Of a stretch of 47,323 nucleotides of DNA, positions 17,237 through 26,123 are shown one piece after another. The notes below the pieces were generated by a model that searched no databases, had not been told where the DNA came from, and saw only the letters and a program-made list of their open reading frames with translations. Within the stretch, counting starts at the first letter, position 1. Each line of letters begins with the position of its first letter. The stretch spans positions 1 through 47,323 of the forward strand of contig CAIYDT010000229.1 of assembly GCA_903924985.1 (NCBI GenBank), in the 5' to 3' direction. A program made the translations under genes and the position numbers. Source of the stretch: an uncultured Acetobacteraceae bacterium (lineage in GTDB: Bacteria > Pseudomonadota > Alphaproteobacteria > Acetobacterales > Acetobacteraceae).

Positions 17237-18313
17237 TCACTCCGCCGCCAGTCTTGGCGCCTCCAGCGCCTGCACGTGCGGCAGAACCTCCTTCGCGAAC
17301 AGACGCAACATCTGCGACGTCCGCTCCGGCCCATAATAGGGCGGGTAGTGCAACATGATCGAGGTCGCCCCGATCGCGCGGAATTCCTCGATCTTCCGGA
17401 TCACGGTATCCGGCGATCCGTGCAGGATCGTGTTCTCCACGAGATTGTCGTAGCTCAGTGCGTTATCGTCGCGTTCGGCCGTGACCTCCCCGAAATACCG
17501 GCCGGTGCCGCCACTGACGAAGCTGCGGACATGCCGCACCACGCCCTCGGCGCTTTCCGCCTTCGCCTGCGCGTCTGTGGGCGCCACGTAAACCAGGCGC
17601 GCCACATCGACCTCCCCAAACGCCGGGTTCTGGTTGTATGGCGCTACGGCTTCCTTCATGTGGGAGCGGTATGTTTCGATGTGCTGAGCGATCGTCGCCA
17701 GATCGGGCAGCGTCGACTGCATCAGCCCGAATCCCCATTTCGCGGCCTGGCTCATGGATCGGTCGGTACCGGCGCCCATGTAGATCGGCGGATGCGGCAA
17801 CTGCACCGGGACCGGGTAAATCTCGTACGGTGCGGGAATATCGAAATTGAAATACGGCCCCTTCGCCGTCATCCGCTTCTCATGAAACCCTTTCAATATC
17901 AGCGGAATTGCTTCTTCTTGGATATCGCGCCGAGCCTCGTAATCGGCGCCAAGCCCGACAAACTCATAGGGCCGATAGCCCGATCCCAGACCCAATTGAA
18001 ACCGCCCATTGCTGAGAATGTCGATGAAAGCGGCGTTTTCGACAATCCGCATCGGATGATGCAACGGCACCACCATCACGCCGGCGCAGAGTTTGATCCG
18101 CTTGGTTAACGCCGAAAGATAGCACAGATAGGCGAACGGATCCGGCATGATGCCGTACTTGTTCGAAAAATGATGCTCGGCGATCCAGATGCTGTCGAAC
18201 CCCAGCGCCTCGGCCTCCAGCACTTCCCGCGTGGTACGGGCGTGCACGGCGTGGTGCGGATGCGGTTCCGTCGCCGGGTCGGGGTGGGAGGTGTAGAGGA
18301 TGCCAATCTTCAT
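17237..18313 (-). CDS. LLM class flavin-dependent oxidoreductase
   Basis: A 358-residue luciferase-like monooxygenase of the alkanal-monooxygenase-like group. Features: LGFDSIWIAEHHFSNKYG, LCAGVMVVPLHHPMRIVE, FIDILSNGRFQLGLGSGYRPYE, and PPIYMGAG. The ATG at 18313 gives the usual MKIGIL start; upstream in-frame codons to 18397 run into the divergent monooxygenase promoter. It is separated by 104 bases from the Baeyer-Villiger-type gene, and the two may be controlled together. Confidence 0.88.
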   Translation of the reverse strand: MKIGILYTSHPDPATEPHPHHAVHARTTREVLEAEALGFDSIWIAEHHFSNKYGIMPDPFAYLCYLSALTKRIKLCAGVMVVPLHHPMRIVENAAFIDILSNGRFQLGLGSGYRPYEFVGLGADYEARRDIQEEAIPLILKGFHEKRMTAKGPYFNFDIPAPYEIYPVPVQLPHPPIYMGAGTDRSMSQAAKWGFGLMQSTLPDLATIAQHIETYRSHMKEAVAPYNQNPAFGEVDVARLVYVAPTDAQAKAESAEGVVRHVRSFVSGGTGRYFGEVTAERDDNALSYDNLVENTILHGSPDTVIRKIEEFRAIGATSIMLHYPPYYGPERTSQMLRLFAKEVLPHVQALEAPRLAAE

Positions 18314-18417
18314 GGTGGTCCGGGTCCTGGGCTGGTGTCGCTGGGGCGGCAAGCTTGATGCGGCTCTTGATTTGGCGCCATATCCCATCCAAGGCAAGAC
18401 AACGGAATGGGACCAAG

Positions 18418-20028
18418 ATGACGACCGACAAGACGACTGAGCTCGACGCGCTGGTGATCGGCGCCGGCTTCGCGGGCATGTACCAGCTGATGTGCCTGCG
18501 CGACCGGCTGGGCCTGAACGTCAAGGCGCTGGAAGCCGGCGGCGGCGTGGGCGGCACCTGGTACTGGAACCGCTACCCGGGTGCCCGCTGCGATTCCGAA
18601 AGCCACGTCTACTGGTACACCTTCTCCGAAGAGCTGATGCGCGAGTGGGAATGGTCGGAGCGGTATCCCGGCCAGGCCGAGATCATGCGCTATCTGAACT
18701 TCGTCGCCGACAAGCTCGACCTCAAGAAGGATATCCGGTTCAACACGCGGGTCACATCCGCGCAGTACGATGCGGCGGCCAACCGCTGGCGGGTGCGCAC
18801 CGAAGGCGGCGAGACCTACGTCGTCAAATTCCTGGTCACCGCGGTCGGCTGCCTGTCCACCGCCAATGTGCCCAAATTCCCCGGCCTGGAGACCTTCAAG
18901 GGCGACTGGTACCACACCGGCCAATGGCCGCATGAGGGCGTGGATTTCACCGGCAAGCGGGTCGGCATGATCGGCACGGGGTCGACCGGCATCCAGGCTG
19001 CCCCCGTGATCGCGGCGCAGGCCAGGCATCTGACGGTGTTCCAGCGCACCGCCAATTACTCGGTGCCCGCGCGCAACGTGCCGCTGAACCCGGAGTTCAA
19101 GCAATACGTGAAACAGCACGCGCGCGACATCCGCGCCGCGACGCACGAGACGCTCAACGGCATGGCGTTCAAGATCGAGGATCGCAAGGCGGTCGAAACC
19201 CCGCCGGACGAGCGCGAGAAAATCTACGAAGCCGCCTGGGAGCACGGTGGCCTGCAATTCCGCGCCGCCTTCCAGGATATGATGGTCAGCAAGGAAGCGA
19301 ACGATACGGCGACGGATTTCGTCAAGCGCAAGATCCGCTCCATCGTGAAGGACCCGAAAGCCGCGGCGTTGTTGTCGGATATTGACCACCCCTACGCGGC
19401 AAAACGCCCGCCGGTCGATACGGACTATTTTGAGACCTATAACCGCCCCAATGTCACCCTGGTGGATGTGAAGTCCAAGCCGATCCAGGCTATCAGTGAG
19501 GCCGGCATCGTCACGGAAGACGCCGAATACCCCGTCGACATCATTGTGTTCGCCACCGGCTTCGATGCCATGACCGGGCCGATGCTGCGCCTGAACATCA
19601 CCGGCCGCGACGGCGTGGCGCTGAAAGATGTGTGGGGGGCCGGGCCGCGCAACTACCTCGGTTTGCAGATCGCCGGTTTCCCAAATTTGTTCACCATCAC
19701 CGGCCCCGGCAGCCCCTCCGTACTGTGCAACATGCCGGTGGCGATCGAGCAGCACGTCGACTGGATATCCGACTGCATCGCCCACATGCGGGCCAATGGG
19801 CTGGAAACGATCGAGGCGCGTCCCGAAGCCGTGGATAAATGGGTTGCGGAGGTCAACGAAGTCGCCAACAAGACACTGCTGCCGATGGCGAAACACTCAT
19901 GGTACCTCGGCGCGAATATTCCGGGCAAGCCGCGAGTGTTCATGCCCTATGCCGGCGGCATGGTGCGGTATCGGGAGATTTGCAACGACGTCGCGGCCAA
20001 GGGCTACGAGGGGTTCGCGCTGGCGTAA
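18418..20028 (+). CDS. flavin-containing (Baeyer-Villiger type) monooxygenase
   Basis: A 536-residue class B flavoprotein. It has an FAD Rossmann motif GAGFAG (15-20), the Baeyer-Villiger fingerprint FxGxxxHxxxWP seen as FKGDWYHTGQWP (160-171), and a second, NADPH-binding GTGSTG (186-191). Such enzymes insert oxygen next to a ketone to give an ester or lactone, as in cyclohexanone or phenylacetone monooxygenase. It is the first gene of a five-gene plus-strand run. The following amidohydrolase and SDR could process its product or supply its ketone. The real substrate is unknown. Confidence 0.92.
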   Translation: MTTDKTTELDALVIGAGFAGMYQLMCLRDRLGLNVKALEAGGGVGGTWYWNRYPGARCDSESHVYWYTFSEELMREWEWSERYPGQAEIMRYLNFVADKLDLKKDIRFNTRVTSAQYDAAANRWRVRTEGGETYVVKFLVTAVGCLSTANVPKFPGLETFKGDWYHTGQWPHEGVDFTGKRVGMIGTGSTGIQAAPVIAAQARHLTVFQRTANYSVPARNVPLNPEFKQYVKQHARDIRAATHETLNGMAFKIEDRKAVETPPDEREKIYEAAWEHGGLQFRAAFQDMMVSKEANDTATDFVKRKIRSIVKDPKAAALLSDIDHPYAAKRPPVDTDYFETYNRPNVTLVDVKSKPIQAISEAGIVTEDAEYPVDIIVFATGFDAMTGPMLRLNITGRDGVALKDVWGAGPRNYLGLQIAGFPNLFTITGPGSPSVLCNMPVAIEQHVDWISDCIAHMRANGLETIEARPEAVDKWVAEVNEVANKTLLPMAKHSWYLGANIPGKPRVFMPYAGGMVRYREICNDVAAKGYEGFALA

Positions 20029-20043
20029 ATGGGAGAGAATGTC

Positions 20044-20865
20044 ATGCAGATCGTTGACGCCCAGATTCACACCTGGGGCACCGGATTGCCGAGCAATATG
20101 TCGCATATTCAGGTGACGCATTACACGCCGGCGGAGGCCATCGCACAGATGGACGAAGGCGGCGTGAATGCGGCCGTTATCCATCCGCCGGGATGGGACC
20201 CGAATTCGACGCAAATGGCGTTCGACGCGGTGCGCGATTATCCTGGCCGCTTCGCGATCATGGGGCATTTGCCGCTGGACCCGTCGTCGCGCGAAAAAAT
20301 CGCCGGATGGCGCTCGCAGCCGGGGATGTTGGGCCTGCGGTATACGTTCCTGCACGATCCCGCCCGGCAGGAACTCGCGGATGGCAAATACGACTGGCTA
20401 TTCGCGGAAGCGGAGAAACACGGCGTTCCCGTCGCGACCTTGGCCACGGACTCGCTGGAAGTGTTGGGGCGTATCGCCGAACGCCATCCCGGCCTGAAGC
20501 TGACAATCGATCACCTGGGCGGGCGCGGCGGCCTGACCACGCTGAAGGACGATGAGGCGATGACCCATATCCCTCGGCTGCTGGCGCTGGCGAAACTGCC
20601 CAACGTCGCGGTGAAGGCAACCGGGGCACCGGGTTATTCCGCCGAGGCCTATCCCTTCCCGAAAATGCTCGGCTATCTGCACCAGATCTACGATGCCTTC
20701 GGTCCGCACCGCATGTTCTGGGGCACCGACATCACCAAGATGCCCTGCTCCTGGGCCAAATGCGTCGCCATGTTCACCGAGGAAATGCCATGGCTGAACG
20801 CGGACGATAAGCGCCTGATCATGGGCGACGCATTGTGTGCCTGGTGGGGCTGGAACCGCCAATAA
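20044..20865 (+). CDS. amidohydrolase family protein (TIM-barrel, ACMSD-like)
   Basis: A 273-residue metal-dependent hydrolase or decarboxylase. D5 and H9 in VDAQIHTW replace the usual HxH pair. LTIDHLGG carries a barrel histidine and MFWGTD the C-terminal aspartate, a pattern of the amidohydrolase_2 (2-pyrone-4,6-dicarboxylate lactonase/ACMSD) group. The ATG at 20044 follows GGGAGAG; an ATG at 20029 directly after the monooxygenase stop is less well placed. Opening of a lactone made by the preceding monooxygenase is an attractive but unproven role. Confidence 0.88.
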   Translation: MQIVDAQIHTWGTGLPSNMSHIQVTHYTPAEAIAQMDEGGVNAAVIHPPGWDPNSTQMAFDAVRDYPGRFAIMGHLPLDPSSREKIAGWRSQPGMLGLRYTFLHDPARQELADGKYDWLFAEAEKHGVPVATLATDSLEVLGRIAERHPGLKLTIDHLGGRGGLTTLKDDEAMTHIPRLLALAKLPNVAVKATGAPGYSAEAYPFPKMLGYLHQIYDAFGPHRMFWGTDITKMPCSWAKCVAMFTEEMPWLNADDKRLIMGDALCAWWGWNRQ

Positions 20866-20881
20866 AAGGGGAACCTAACCA

Positions 20882-21724
20882 ATGAACACCCAAGGCAAAA
20901 AAGTCGCGGTCGTGATCGGCGCCACTTCGAAATGGCAATCCGACGGCCGCAACACCAGGCTGGCGCACGGCAAGGAGCTGGATGACAGCCAGATCCCGAT
21001 CCACGCCCGCTGGGGCGTCGGCGGTGCCATTTCACAGAAATTCGCCAAGGAAGGCTTCTACACCGTCCTGACCACCCGAACCGCGTCGAACGCTTCCGGC
21101 CTGGCCGCTGCGATCCGCGACCAGGGCGGCGAGTGCATGGTCGTCGAACTGGACCTTTCGTCGGACGCATCGGTCGCCGCCGCGTTCAAGCGTATTCGTG
21201 ACGAGGCCGGCGATCCCAACGTGCTGGTCTACAACGCCGGCTACCTGGAAGGCCGCGACCTGCCGGCCGGCCAGGAATTGCTGGAATACATCCCGGTGGA
21301 AATGTTCGACACCGCGCAGCACATCGCCAGCCGGGGACCATTCCTGGTCGCCAAGGAAGTGCTGCCGGCCATGCGCAAGAAGGGCGAGGGGTCCTTCTTC
21401 TTCTCCAACAACGCCAAATCCCTGCGCGGTAAGAAGCGCTACACAGGCGAGTCGCTCTATTACCCCCGCGTCATGATGCGCACTTTGGCGCAGGTGCTGA
21501 CCGAGGAATACTCCGAACACGGCATCCACGTCGCGAATATCGTGATCGACGGCACGATCGAGTCCCCCGGCACGAAGGCGCTGCCAAAAATACAAAACCG
21601 GCCGGAGCTGATCATCAACGCGGCAAAAATCGCCGAGGCGTTCTGGTACCTGCATACCCAGGACAAGTCGTGCTGGACGCACGAGCTGCAACTCACGCCC
21701 TATTCCACGATGCCCAGCTACTGA
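20882..21724 (+). CDS. atypical SDR-fold protein lacking the catalytic lysine
   Basis: A 280-residue SDR relative. The Rossmann start VVIGATSK (10-17) is separated from RWGVGGAISQKF (43-54) by about 26 extra residues, where a normal SDR has a compact GxxxGxG loop. NAG is kept at 118-120 and S175 lies in FFFSNN. The tyrosines near 187-194 (RYTGESLYYPRVMMR) have no lysine four residues on. A GGGGA-type site precedes the ATG. It may bind a different cofactor or be a non-redox member. It lies 16 bases after the amidohydrolase and 12 before the next gene. Confidence 0.85.
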   Translation: MNTQGKKVAVVIGATSKWQSDGRNTRLAHGKELDDSQIPIHARWGVGGAISQKFAKEGFYTVLTTRTASNASGLAAAIRDQGGECMVVELDLSSDASVAAAFKRIRDEAGDPNVLVYNAGYLEGRDLPAGQELLEYIPVEMFDTAQHIASRGPFLVAKEVLPAMRKKGEGSFFFSNNAKSLRGKKRYTGESLYYPRVMMRTLAQVLTEEYSEHGIHVANIVIDGTIESPGTKALPKIQNRPELIINAAKIAEAFWYLHTQDKSCWTHELQLTPYSTMPSY

Positions 21725-21736
21725 GGAGGAAAAATC

Positions 21737-22372
21737 ATGGCCAACGGTGTGCTGATCGCCGCGATGGATTTCACCAACGTCGATGCCGGCGAGTTCAATG
21801 ACTGGTACGATACGGAGCATGTTCCGGAAAGACAGCGCGTGCCCGGATTTCTGGTCCTGCAACGTTGGATCGGGGCGGACAACCCGCGCCTGTCTCTCGC
21901 GACCTACGATCTGGAAAGCCCGCATGTTCTGCAAGGCCCCGGCTATCGCGCGATTGGCGGCGAGAACCTGTCGCCGTGGTCGAAGCGGGTCACGTCCAAA
22001 GTGGAACGTATCTTGCGGTATGAGGGCGAACAGACCTTGCCCGGCAGCGCCAACGCTCCGGCCAATGCCGGCGGACTTCTTCTCGTCGGCATGACGCCTT
22101 CGGCGGACACCGACGCCGCGTTCAACCATTGGTATGACAAGGAACACGTCCCTGCCCTCGCCGCCGTTCCCGGCGTCCTGAGTGCTCGGCGCTTCCGTTC
22201 GACCGGCGCCAATGCCACGAAATACGTGGCGCTGTATCACCTGACCGAACCCGGCATCCCCGAGACGGCGGCCTGGAAGCAGGCAAGTGCCTCCACTCCG
22301 ATGCCGCAACATGTGCGCGACACCATCACCGGCCGGCTGCGACTGGTGTGCAAAAATTACGTACGATCGTAA
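21737..22372 (+). CDS. tandem dimeric alpha/beta-barrel (EthD-like) protein
   Basis: A 211-residue cytoplasmic protein made of two homologous ferredoxin-like halves. Each carries the signature WYD(T/K)EHVP....VPG, at 23-37 and 132-146, typical of EthD/DABB-fold proteins. Such proteins act as small oxygenases, isomerases, cyclases or helpers. The duplication suggests an internal pseudo-dimer. A GAGGAGG site precedes the ATG. The end overlaps the upstream leader of the LLM gene that starts 11 bases later. The function is unknown; its place suggests work on an operon intermediate. Confidence 0.82.
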   Translation: MANGVLIAAMDFTNVDAGEFNDWYDTEHVPERQRVPGFLVLQRWIGADNPRLSLATYDLESPHVLQGPGYRAIGGENLSPWSKRVTSKVERILRYEGEQTLPGSANAPANAGGLLLVGMTPSADTDAAFNHWYDKEHVPALAAVPGVLSARRFRSTGANATKYVALYHLTEPGIPETAAWKQASASTPMPQHVRDTITGRLRLVCKNYVRS

Positions 22373-22383
22373 GGAGAACGACC

Positions 22384-23229
22384 ATGCTGTTCGGCGGTGC
22401 GATGTTTTTCACCGAGTACTCAATGTCAGCGGCGGAGCTTGCGATAGCGCTGGAGGCGCGCGGGTTCGAATCGGTATGGGCACCGGAACACTCCCATATC
22501 CCACTGTCGCGCAAAACGCCGTTCCCTGGCGGCGGCGATCTGCCAAAACCCTACTACGACGCAATGGACCCCTTCGTCGTTCTGGCCGCGGCCAGTTCGG
22601 TAACCAAGACCATCAAGCTCGGCACCGGCGTGCTGCTGGTGCAGCAGCGCGACACCATTCAGACCGCCAAGCTCGTGGCCTCTCTCGACCAGGTCAGCCA
22701 GGGGCGCTTCCTGTTCGGCATTGGCGGCGGCTGGAATCAGGACGAGATGGAAAACCATGGCACCGTCTACAAGACCCGCTTCAAGCGGGTGCGTGAATCC
22801 ATCGAGGCCATGAAGGAAATCTGGACCAGGCCACAGGCCGAATACCATGGGGAGTTCGTCAATTTCGGCCCGATGATCGCCAATCCCAAGCCGGTCCATA
22901 AACCCCACCCGCCCATCCATGTCGGTGGCGCCTTCCCGCAGGGTGCCCGACGAGCGATACGGTACGGCGACGGATGGATTCCCACGGCGGGGCGGCTCGA
23001 CCTCGCCGAAATCCTGCCCAAATTCCGCGACATGGCGCGGGAGGCCGGACGCGATCCGGCGTCGATCGAAATCAGCTCCTTTGGGCACAGCGCTGACCTC
23101 GACCGGGTGAAGCGCCTGGCCGATATGGGCGTGACCCGCATAGTACCGATGTTCCCAGCGGAAAAGGCCGACACGGTACTGCCGCTGATCGACAAATGGA
23201 CGGAGATCATGCGGAAAGTGAACGGCTAA
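22384..23229 (+). CDS. LLM class flavin-dependent oxidoreductase (F420-type)
   Basis: A 281-residue luciferase-like oxidoreductase and the close paralogue of the protein at 16352. It has GFESVWAPEHSHIP, LGTGVLLVQQRD, IQTAKLVASLDQVSQGRF, GIGGGWNQ and KPHPPIHVGG. AAGGAG precedes the ATG. It closes the five-gene run begun by the monooxygenase. After it, convergent hairpins separate it from the CMD gene. Confidence 0.9.
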   Translation: MLFGGAMFFTEYSMSAAELAIALEARGFESVWAPEHSHIPLSRKTPFPGGGDLPKPYYDAMDPFVVLAAASSVTKTIKLGTGVLLVQQRDTIQTAKLVASLDQVSQGRFLFGIGGGWNQDEMENHGTVYKTRFKRVRESIEAMKEIWTRPQAEYHGEFVNFGPMIANPKPVHKPHPPIHVGGAFPQGARRAIRYGDGWIPTAGRLDLAEILPKFRDMAREAGRDPASIEISSFGHSADLDRVKRLADMGVTRIVPMFPAEKADTVLPLIDKWTEIMRKVNG

Positions 23230-23267
23230 ACCGTGGAGCAATGACCCGGCGAGCCGGGGCGCCGAAC

Positions 23268-23283
23268 GGGGGCACAGGCCCCC
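23268..23283. terminator. GC hairpin between convergent genes
   Basis: GGGGGC, loop ACAG, GCCCCC forms a perfect six-pair stem in the 89-base gap between the convergent LLM and CMD genes. A weaker CCGG/CCGG stem lies just before it. There is no T-run, so termination is inferred from position. Confidence 0.4.
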
Positions 23284-23318
23284 GAACGGCGATCCGTTAT
23301 GGTCGGTAATCGGTACGC

Positions 23319-23879
23319 TTAACGCTTCATTCCCGTCGCACCAGCCGGCACGTCGTAGAATGCCAGGGTCATTGAGACGGTGGAATAATGCCCGATCAGT
23401 GCGATCGCATCCGTGATCCCCACATGATCAAGCGCCTTTACCGCGCGATCGTACAACCCCTGCGACACCCAGCGCGCGCTGGAAAGGGCGACCGCCATTT
23501 CGTAAATGACCTGTTCCCGCTCATCGTCGAACGAGGTCGTCAAACCCGACAAAATGGCATCGATCTTTTCAGCGGGAACTCCCGCCGCCTTGCCGTGCCG
23601 CTCATGCGCCCACACAGGGTAGTTGGAGTGGAACTTGCTGGTGATGACGCACACCGCGATTTCGCGTTCGCGCAGCGTCAGAGAGTATTTGCCTTCATGG
23701 AAATGCCCGCCGAAGGGTCCGATGACCTTCGCCAGCTTCGGATTATGGATCATGATTTTAGCCGGCCCCGGCAGCCCGCCGCGGGATTCCAGCATCGCGC
23801 TGTATCCCTCCTTCTGTTCCGGGGTCATCTCGTCATACGGGATTTCGGCATAGCGGCCAAAAGTCGGTTCTCTGGACAT
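23319..23879 (-). CDS. carboxymuconolactone decarboxylase (CMD) family protein
   Basis: A 186-residue all-helical CMD/AhpD-fold protein. The core is LTLREREIAVCVITSKFHSNYPVWAHERHGKAAG, split over 66-99, with the conserved Glu and His of the CMD helix pair. The CxxC of AhpD-type peroxidase partners is missing, so a lyase-like or decarboxylase-like role on a cyclic or lactone intermediate fits better than a redox role. AAGGAGA precedes the ATG. It is 12 bases downstream of the LLM gene at 23892-24896, in the same operon. Confidence 0.85.
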   Translation of the reverse strand: MSREPTFGRYAEIPYDEMTPEQKEGYSAMLESRGGLPGPAKIMIHNPKLAKVIGPFGGHFHEGKYSLTLREREIAVCVITSKFHSNYPVWAHERHGKAAGVPAEKIDAILSGLTTSFDDEREQVIYEMAVALSSARWVSQGLYDRAVKALDHVGITDAIALIGHYSTVSMTLAFYDVPAGATGMKR

Positions 23880-23891
23880 GCTCTTTCTCCT

Positions 23892-24896
23892 TTATGAGCG
23901 CAATAATGGCCGGACGTCTTCCGCCAGCCGGTGAAGTTGTTCGATGGCCAGGCTGTTCGGCATGCCTGGCCAATGGATGGAGGCAACGATGTGGTTGACC
24001 CCCAACCGTTCGTTCAGACGGTTGAGCTGATCCGCGACCTCCTCGGCCGAACCCATCAGGAAGCGGTCTTCCAGCAATTCCTGGTATTCGTGGTTGAAAT
24101 CGTCGCCCTCCGGCATGACCTTGTCCTGCCCCCAGGCGCGGTAGGCTTTGTATTTTTCTTCCAGGTACGGCTGTGCCAGACGGATCGCCTCGGCGCGCGA
24201 CGACGCCACGAAAACCTCCCGCCGCATGGGAACTTCAGTCGGAAACGGTTTGCCGCATGCTTCCAGCTCACGCTTATACAAATCCATCTGCCGCTCGATC
24301 GTTGCCAGCGTGTTGTGCGGGTTGACATACCAGCAATCGCCGATGCGGGCGGCGCGCCTGATCGCGACATCGGCATTACCGCCGATCCAGATGGGCGGCA
24401 TCGGCTTTTGCAACGGCTTCACCGAACAGACGGCGCCATCCAACTCAAAATCGGCGCCCTTCATATCGACACGGTCTTCCGTCCACAGGCGGCGGATCGC
24501 GGTCATGCATTCCTCGAACCGCGGCCCCATGCGGCCGCGCGGCACGCCGAACGCCTTGAATTCAACATCGCGGTAGCCGATCCCCGCGCCGAACACGAGC
24601 TTACCGCCCGACAGCACATCGAGCGTTGCCAATTGCTCTGCCAGATCGAGCGGCTTGTGCAAGGGAACCAGCACCAGCCCGCAGATAATCCGCAGCCGTG
24701 GCGCAATGGCGGCGCAGTAGGACAGGAACGGGACTTGCTGCACGGACTCGAAGGGTTCCGAACTGTAATGCGAGCCCTTCACGACGCCGTCGAACCCAAG
24801 CTTGTCAGCGCACCGAACGAGATCGAGGTCGTCGCGCATATGCCCCCCGGTGTCGCCGGGTGCATGCTGACCGCGGACCATCAGGCTGAATTTCAT
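23892..24896 (-). CDS. LLM class flavin-dependent oxidoreductase
   Basis: A 334-residue luciferase-like oxidoreductase. Seen: LGFDGVVKGSHYSS, GLVLVPLHKPLDLAEQLATLDVLSGGKLVFGAG, PPIWIGGNADVAIRRAARIGD. The ATG at 24896 follows GGGGGAAG; an in-frame TTG at 24908 is less likely. It is divergent from the Asp-box gene across 162 bases and is followed by the CMD gene. Confidence 0.88.
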   Translation of the reverse strand: MKFSLMVRGQHAPGDTGGHMRDDLDLVRCADKLGFDGVVKGSHYSSEPFESVQQVPFLSYCAAIAPRLRIICGLVLVPLHKPLDLAEQLATLDVLSGGKLVFGAGIGYRDVEFKAFGVPRGRMGPRFEECMTAIRRLWTEDRVDMKGADFELDGAVCSVKPLQKPMPPIWIGGNADVAIRRAARIGDCWYVNPHNTLATIERQMDLYKRELEACGKPFPTEVPMRREVFVASSRAEAIRLAQPYLEEKYKAYRAWGQDKVMPEGDDFNHEYQELLEDRFLMGSAEEVADQLNRLNERLGVNHIVASIHWPGMPNSLAIEQLHRLAEDVRPLLRS

Positions 24897-25058
24897 GGCT
24901 TCCCCCAATCCTCAGGCCGAGCGGCTGACGTTCCGGAACACGGCGTACCCAGGTAGCAGATCGGTGACGTCGACGCGATGGGCGGCGCTGCCGGCGCGGC
25001 ACATCTCGTCGCCCGCACCGGAGGGTGATAGACTTCCGAGCATCGGGAGGAATACAGC

Positions 25059-26123
25059 ATGGCAAACAGTCAAACACAGATTTTCGCTGGCGCGGCAGCC
25101 GCCAGTGCCAAATCAAAGGGCGGGCTATTCCGCCGCACCGCTGGCGACGGGGCTTGGCACCAAGTGGCCGGCGGGCTTCCGAACAATGCCGATGTGTGGG
25201 TCATCCTGCCGCATCCGACAGACCCAAACACGATTTTCGTCGGAACGCAGGACGGGCCGTACCGCAGTACCGACGGCGGCGCGCACTGGCAGAAGCTGGA
25301 TTTCCCCGAGCGCGACGTGGTGATCTGGTCGCTCACGATTCATCCGACCCGGCCCAACGTCATGTATGCCGGATCGGCGCCCATCGCGCTGTATCGCAGC
25401 ACCGACAGCGGCAATAGCTGGCACCTTCTGCCGAACGCCGTCTCGCCTTGCCACTGCGAGCGGCCGGGCTTCGACAGCCGGGTGCTGCGCATCACCATCG
25501 ACCCCAACCGCCCGGACGACGTCTATGCGGCGCTGGAGGTCAGCGGCGTGCTGCGTAGCACCGATGGCGGGGAGACCTGGGCCGACATGTCGGCATCGTT
25601 GATCAAGCTGGCGGACCAACCGCATCTGCACAGCAATGTCGGCGGACGGCACTGCGGTCATTGTGAGGGCATACTGGACTCGCACGCCACCGCGGTGAGT
25701 TCCGCGGCGCCCGATACGGTATTCCTGGGGATCCGCATGGGTCTGTTCCGCAGCGACGACCGGGGCAAGACCTGGTACGACACGGAAATCGGCCGGTTCT
25801 CGCCATTGACCTATTGCCACGACGTAATCGTGTCGCAACACGATCCCAAGGTGCTGTACACCTGCCTGTCGCCGGCCGCGTTCAGCCAGGATGGCTCGCT
25901 GTACCGCAGCGACGATCTGGCCACGACCTGGAAGCGGTTCGATCACGGCATCCAGGCTGAAACCACCCTGATGGCGGTACACGAGCATCCCCGCGATCCC
26001 GCTCGGATTTACAGCGTAACCCGAGCGGGGCAGGTTTTTGGGACCGAGGACGGCGGCAGGTCGTGGAAGGAGTACCGCTTGCCCGAAGGAGTCGACGATG
26101 TGTACGCGGTGGCCTGCGTATAA
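25059..26123 (+). CDS. Asp-box (BNR) repeat beta-propeller protein with Cys/His cluster
   Basis: A 354-residue protein with six Asp-box-type turns (S/T-x-D-x-G-x-x-W): near 70, 114, 167, 232, 284 and 329. It resembles the sialidase/VPS10/photosystem-assembly propeller class. No signal peptide is visible, so it should be cytoplasmic. CHC (131-133) and HCGHC (198-202) could together bind a metal. GGGAGG precedes the ATG. No glycosidase catalytic residues are recognisable. A role in the adjacent catabolic region is inferred only from position. Confidence 0.8.
   Translation: MANSQTQIFAGAAAASAKSKGGLFRRTAGDGAWHQVAGGLPNNADVWVILPHPTDPNTIFVGTQDGPYRSTDGGAHWQKLDFPERDVVIWSLTIHPTRPNVMYAGSAPIALYRSTDSGNSWHLLPNAVSPCHCERPGFDSRVLRITIDPNRPDDVYAALEVSGVLRSTDGGETWADMSASLIKLADQPHLHSNVGGRHCGHCEGILDSHATAVSSAAPDTVFLGIRMGLFRSDDRGKTWYDTEIGRFSPLTYCHDVIVSQHDPKVLYTCLSPAAFSQDGSLYRSDDLATTWKRFDHGIQAETTLMAVHEHPRDPARIYSVTRAGQVFGTEDGGRSWKEYRLPEGVDDVYAVACV

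Noticed and set aside
18310..19896. Minus-strand 528-codon frame
   Set aside because: It is antisense to the Baeyer-Villiger monooxygenase, has no recognisable domain and is rich in His/Arg/Gly as shadows are.
21032..22312. Minus-strand 426-codon frame
   Set aside because: It spans two well-supported plus-strand genes (SDR and DABB protein) without any motif.
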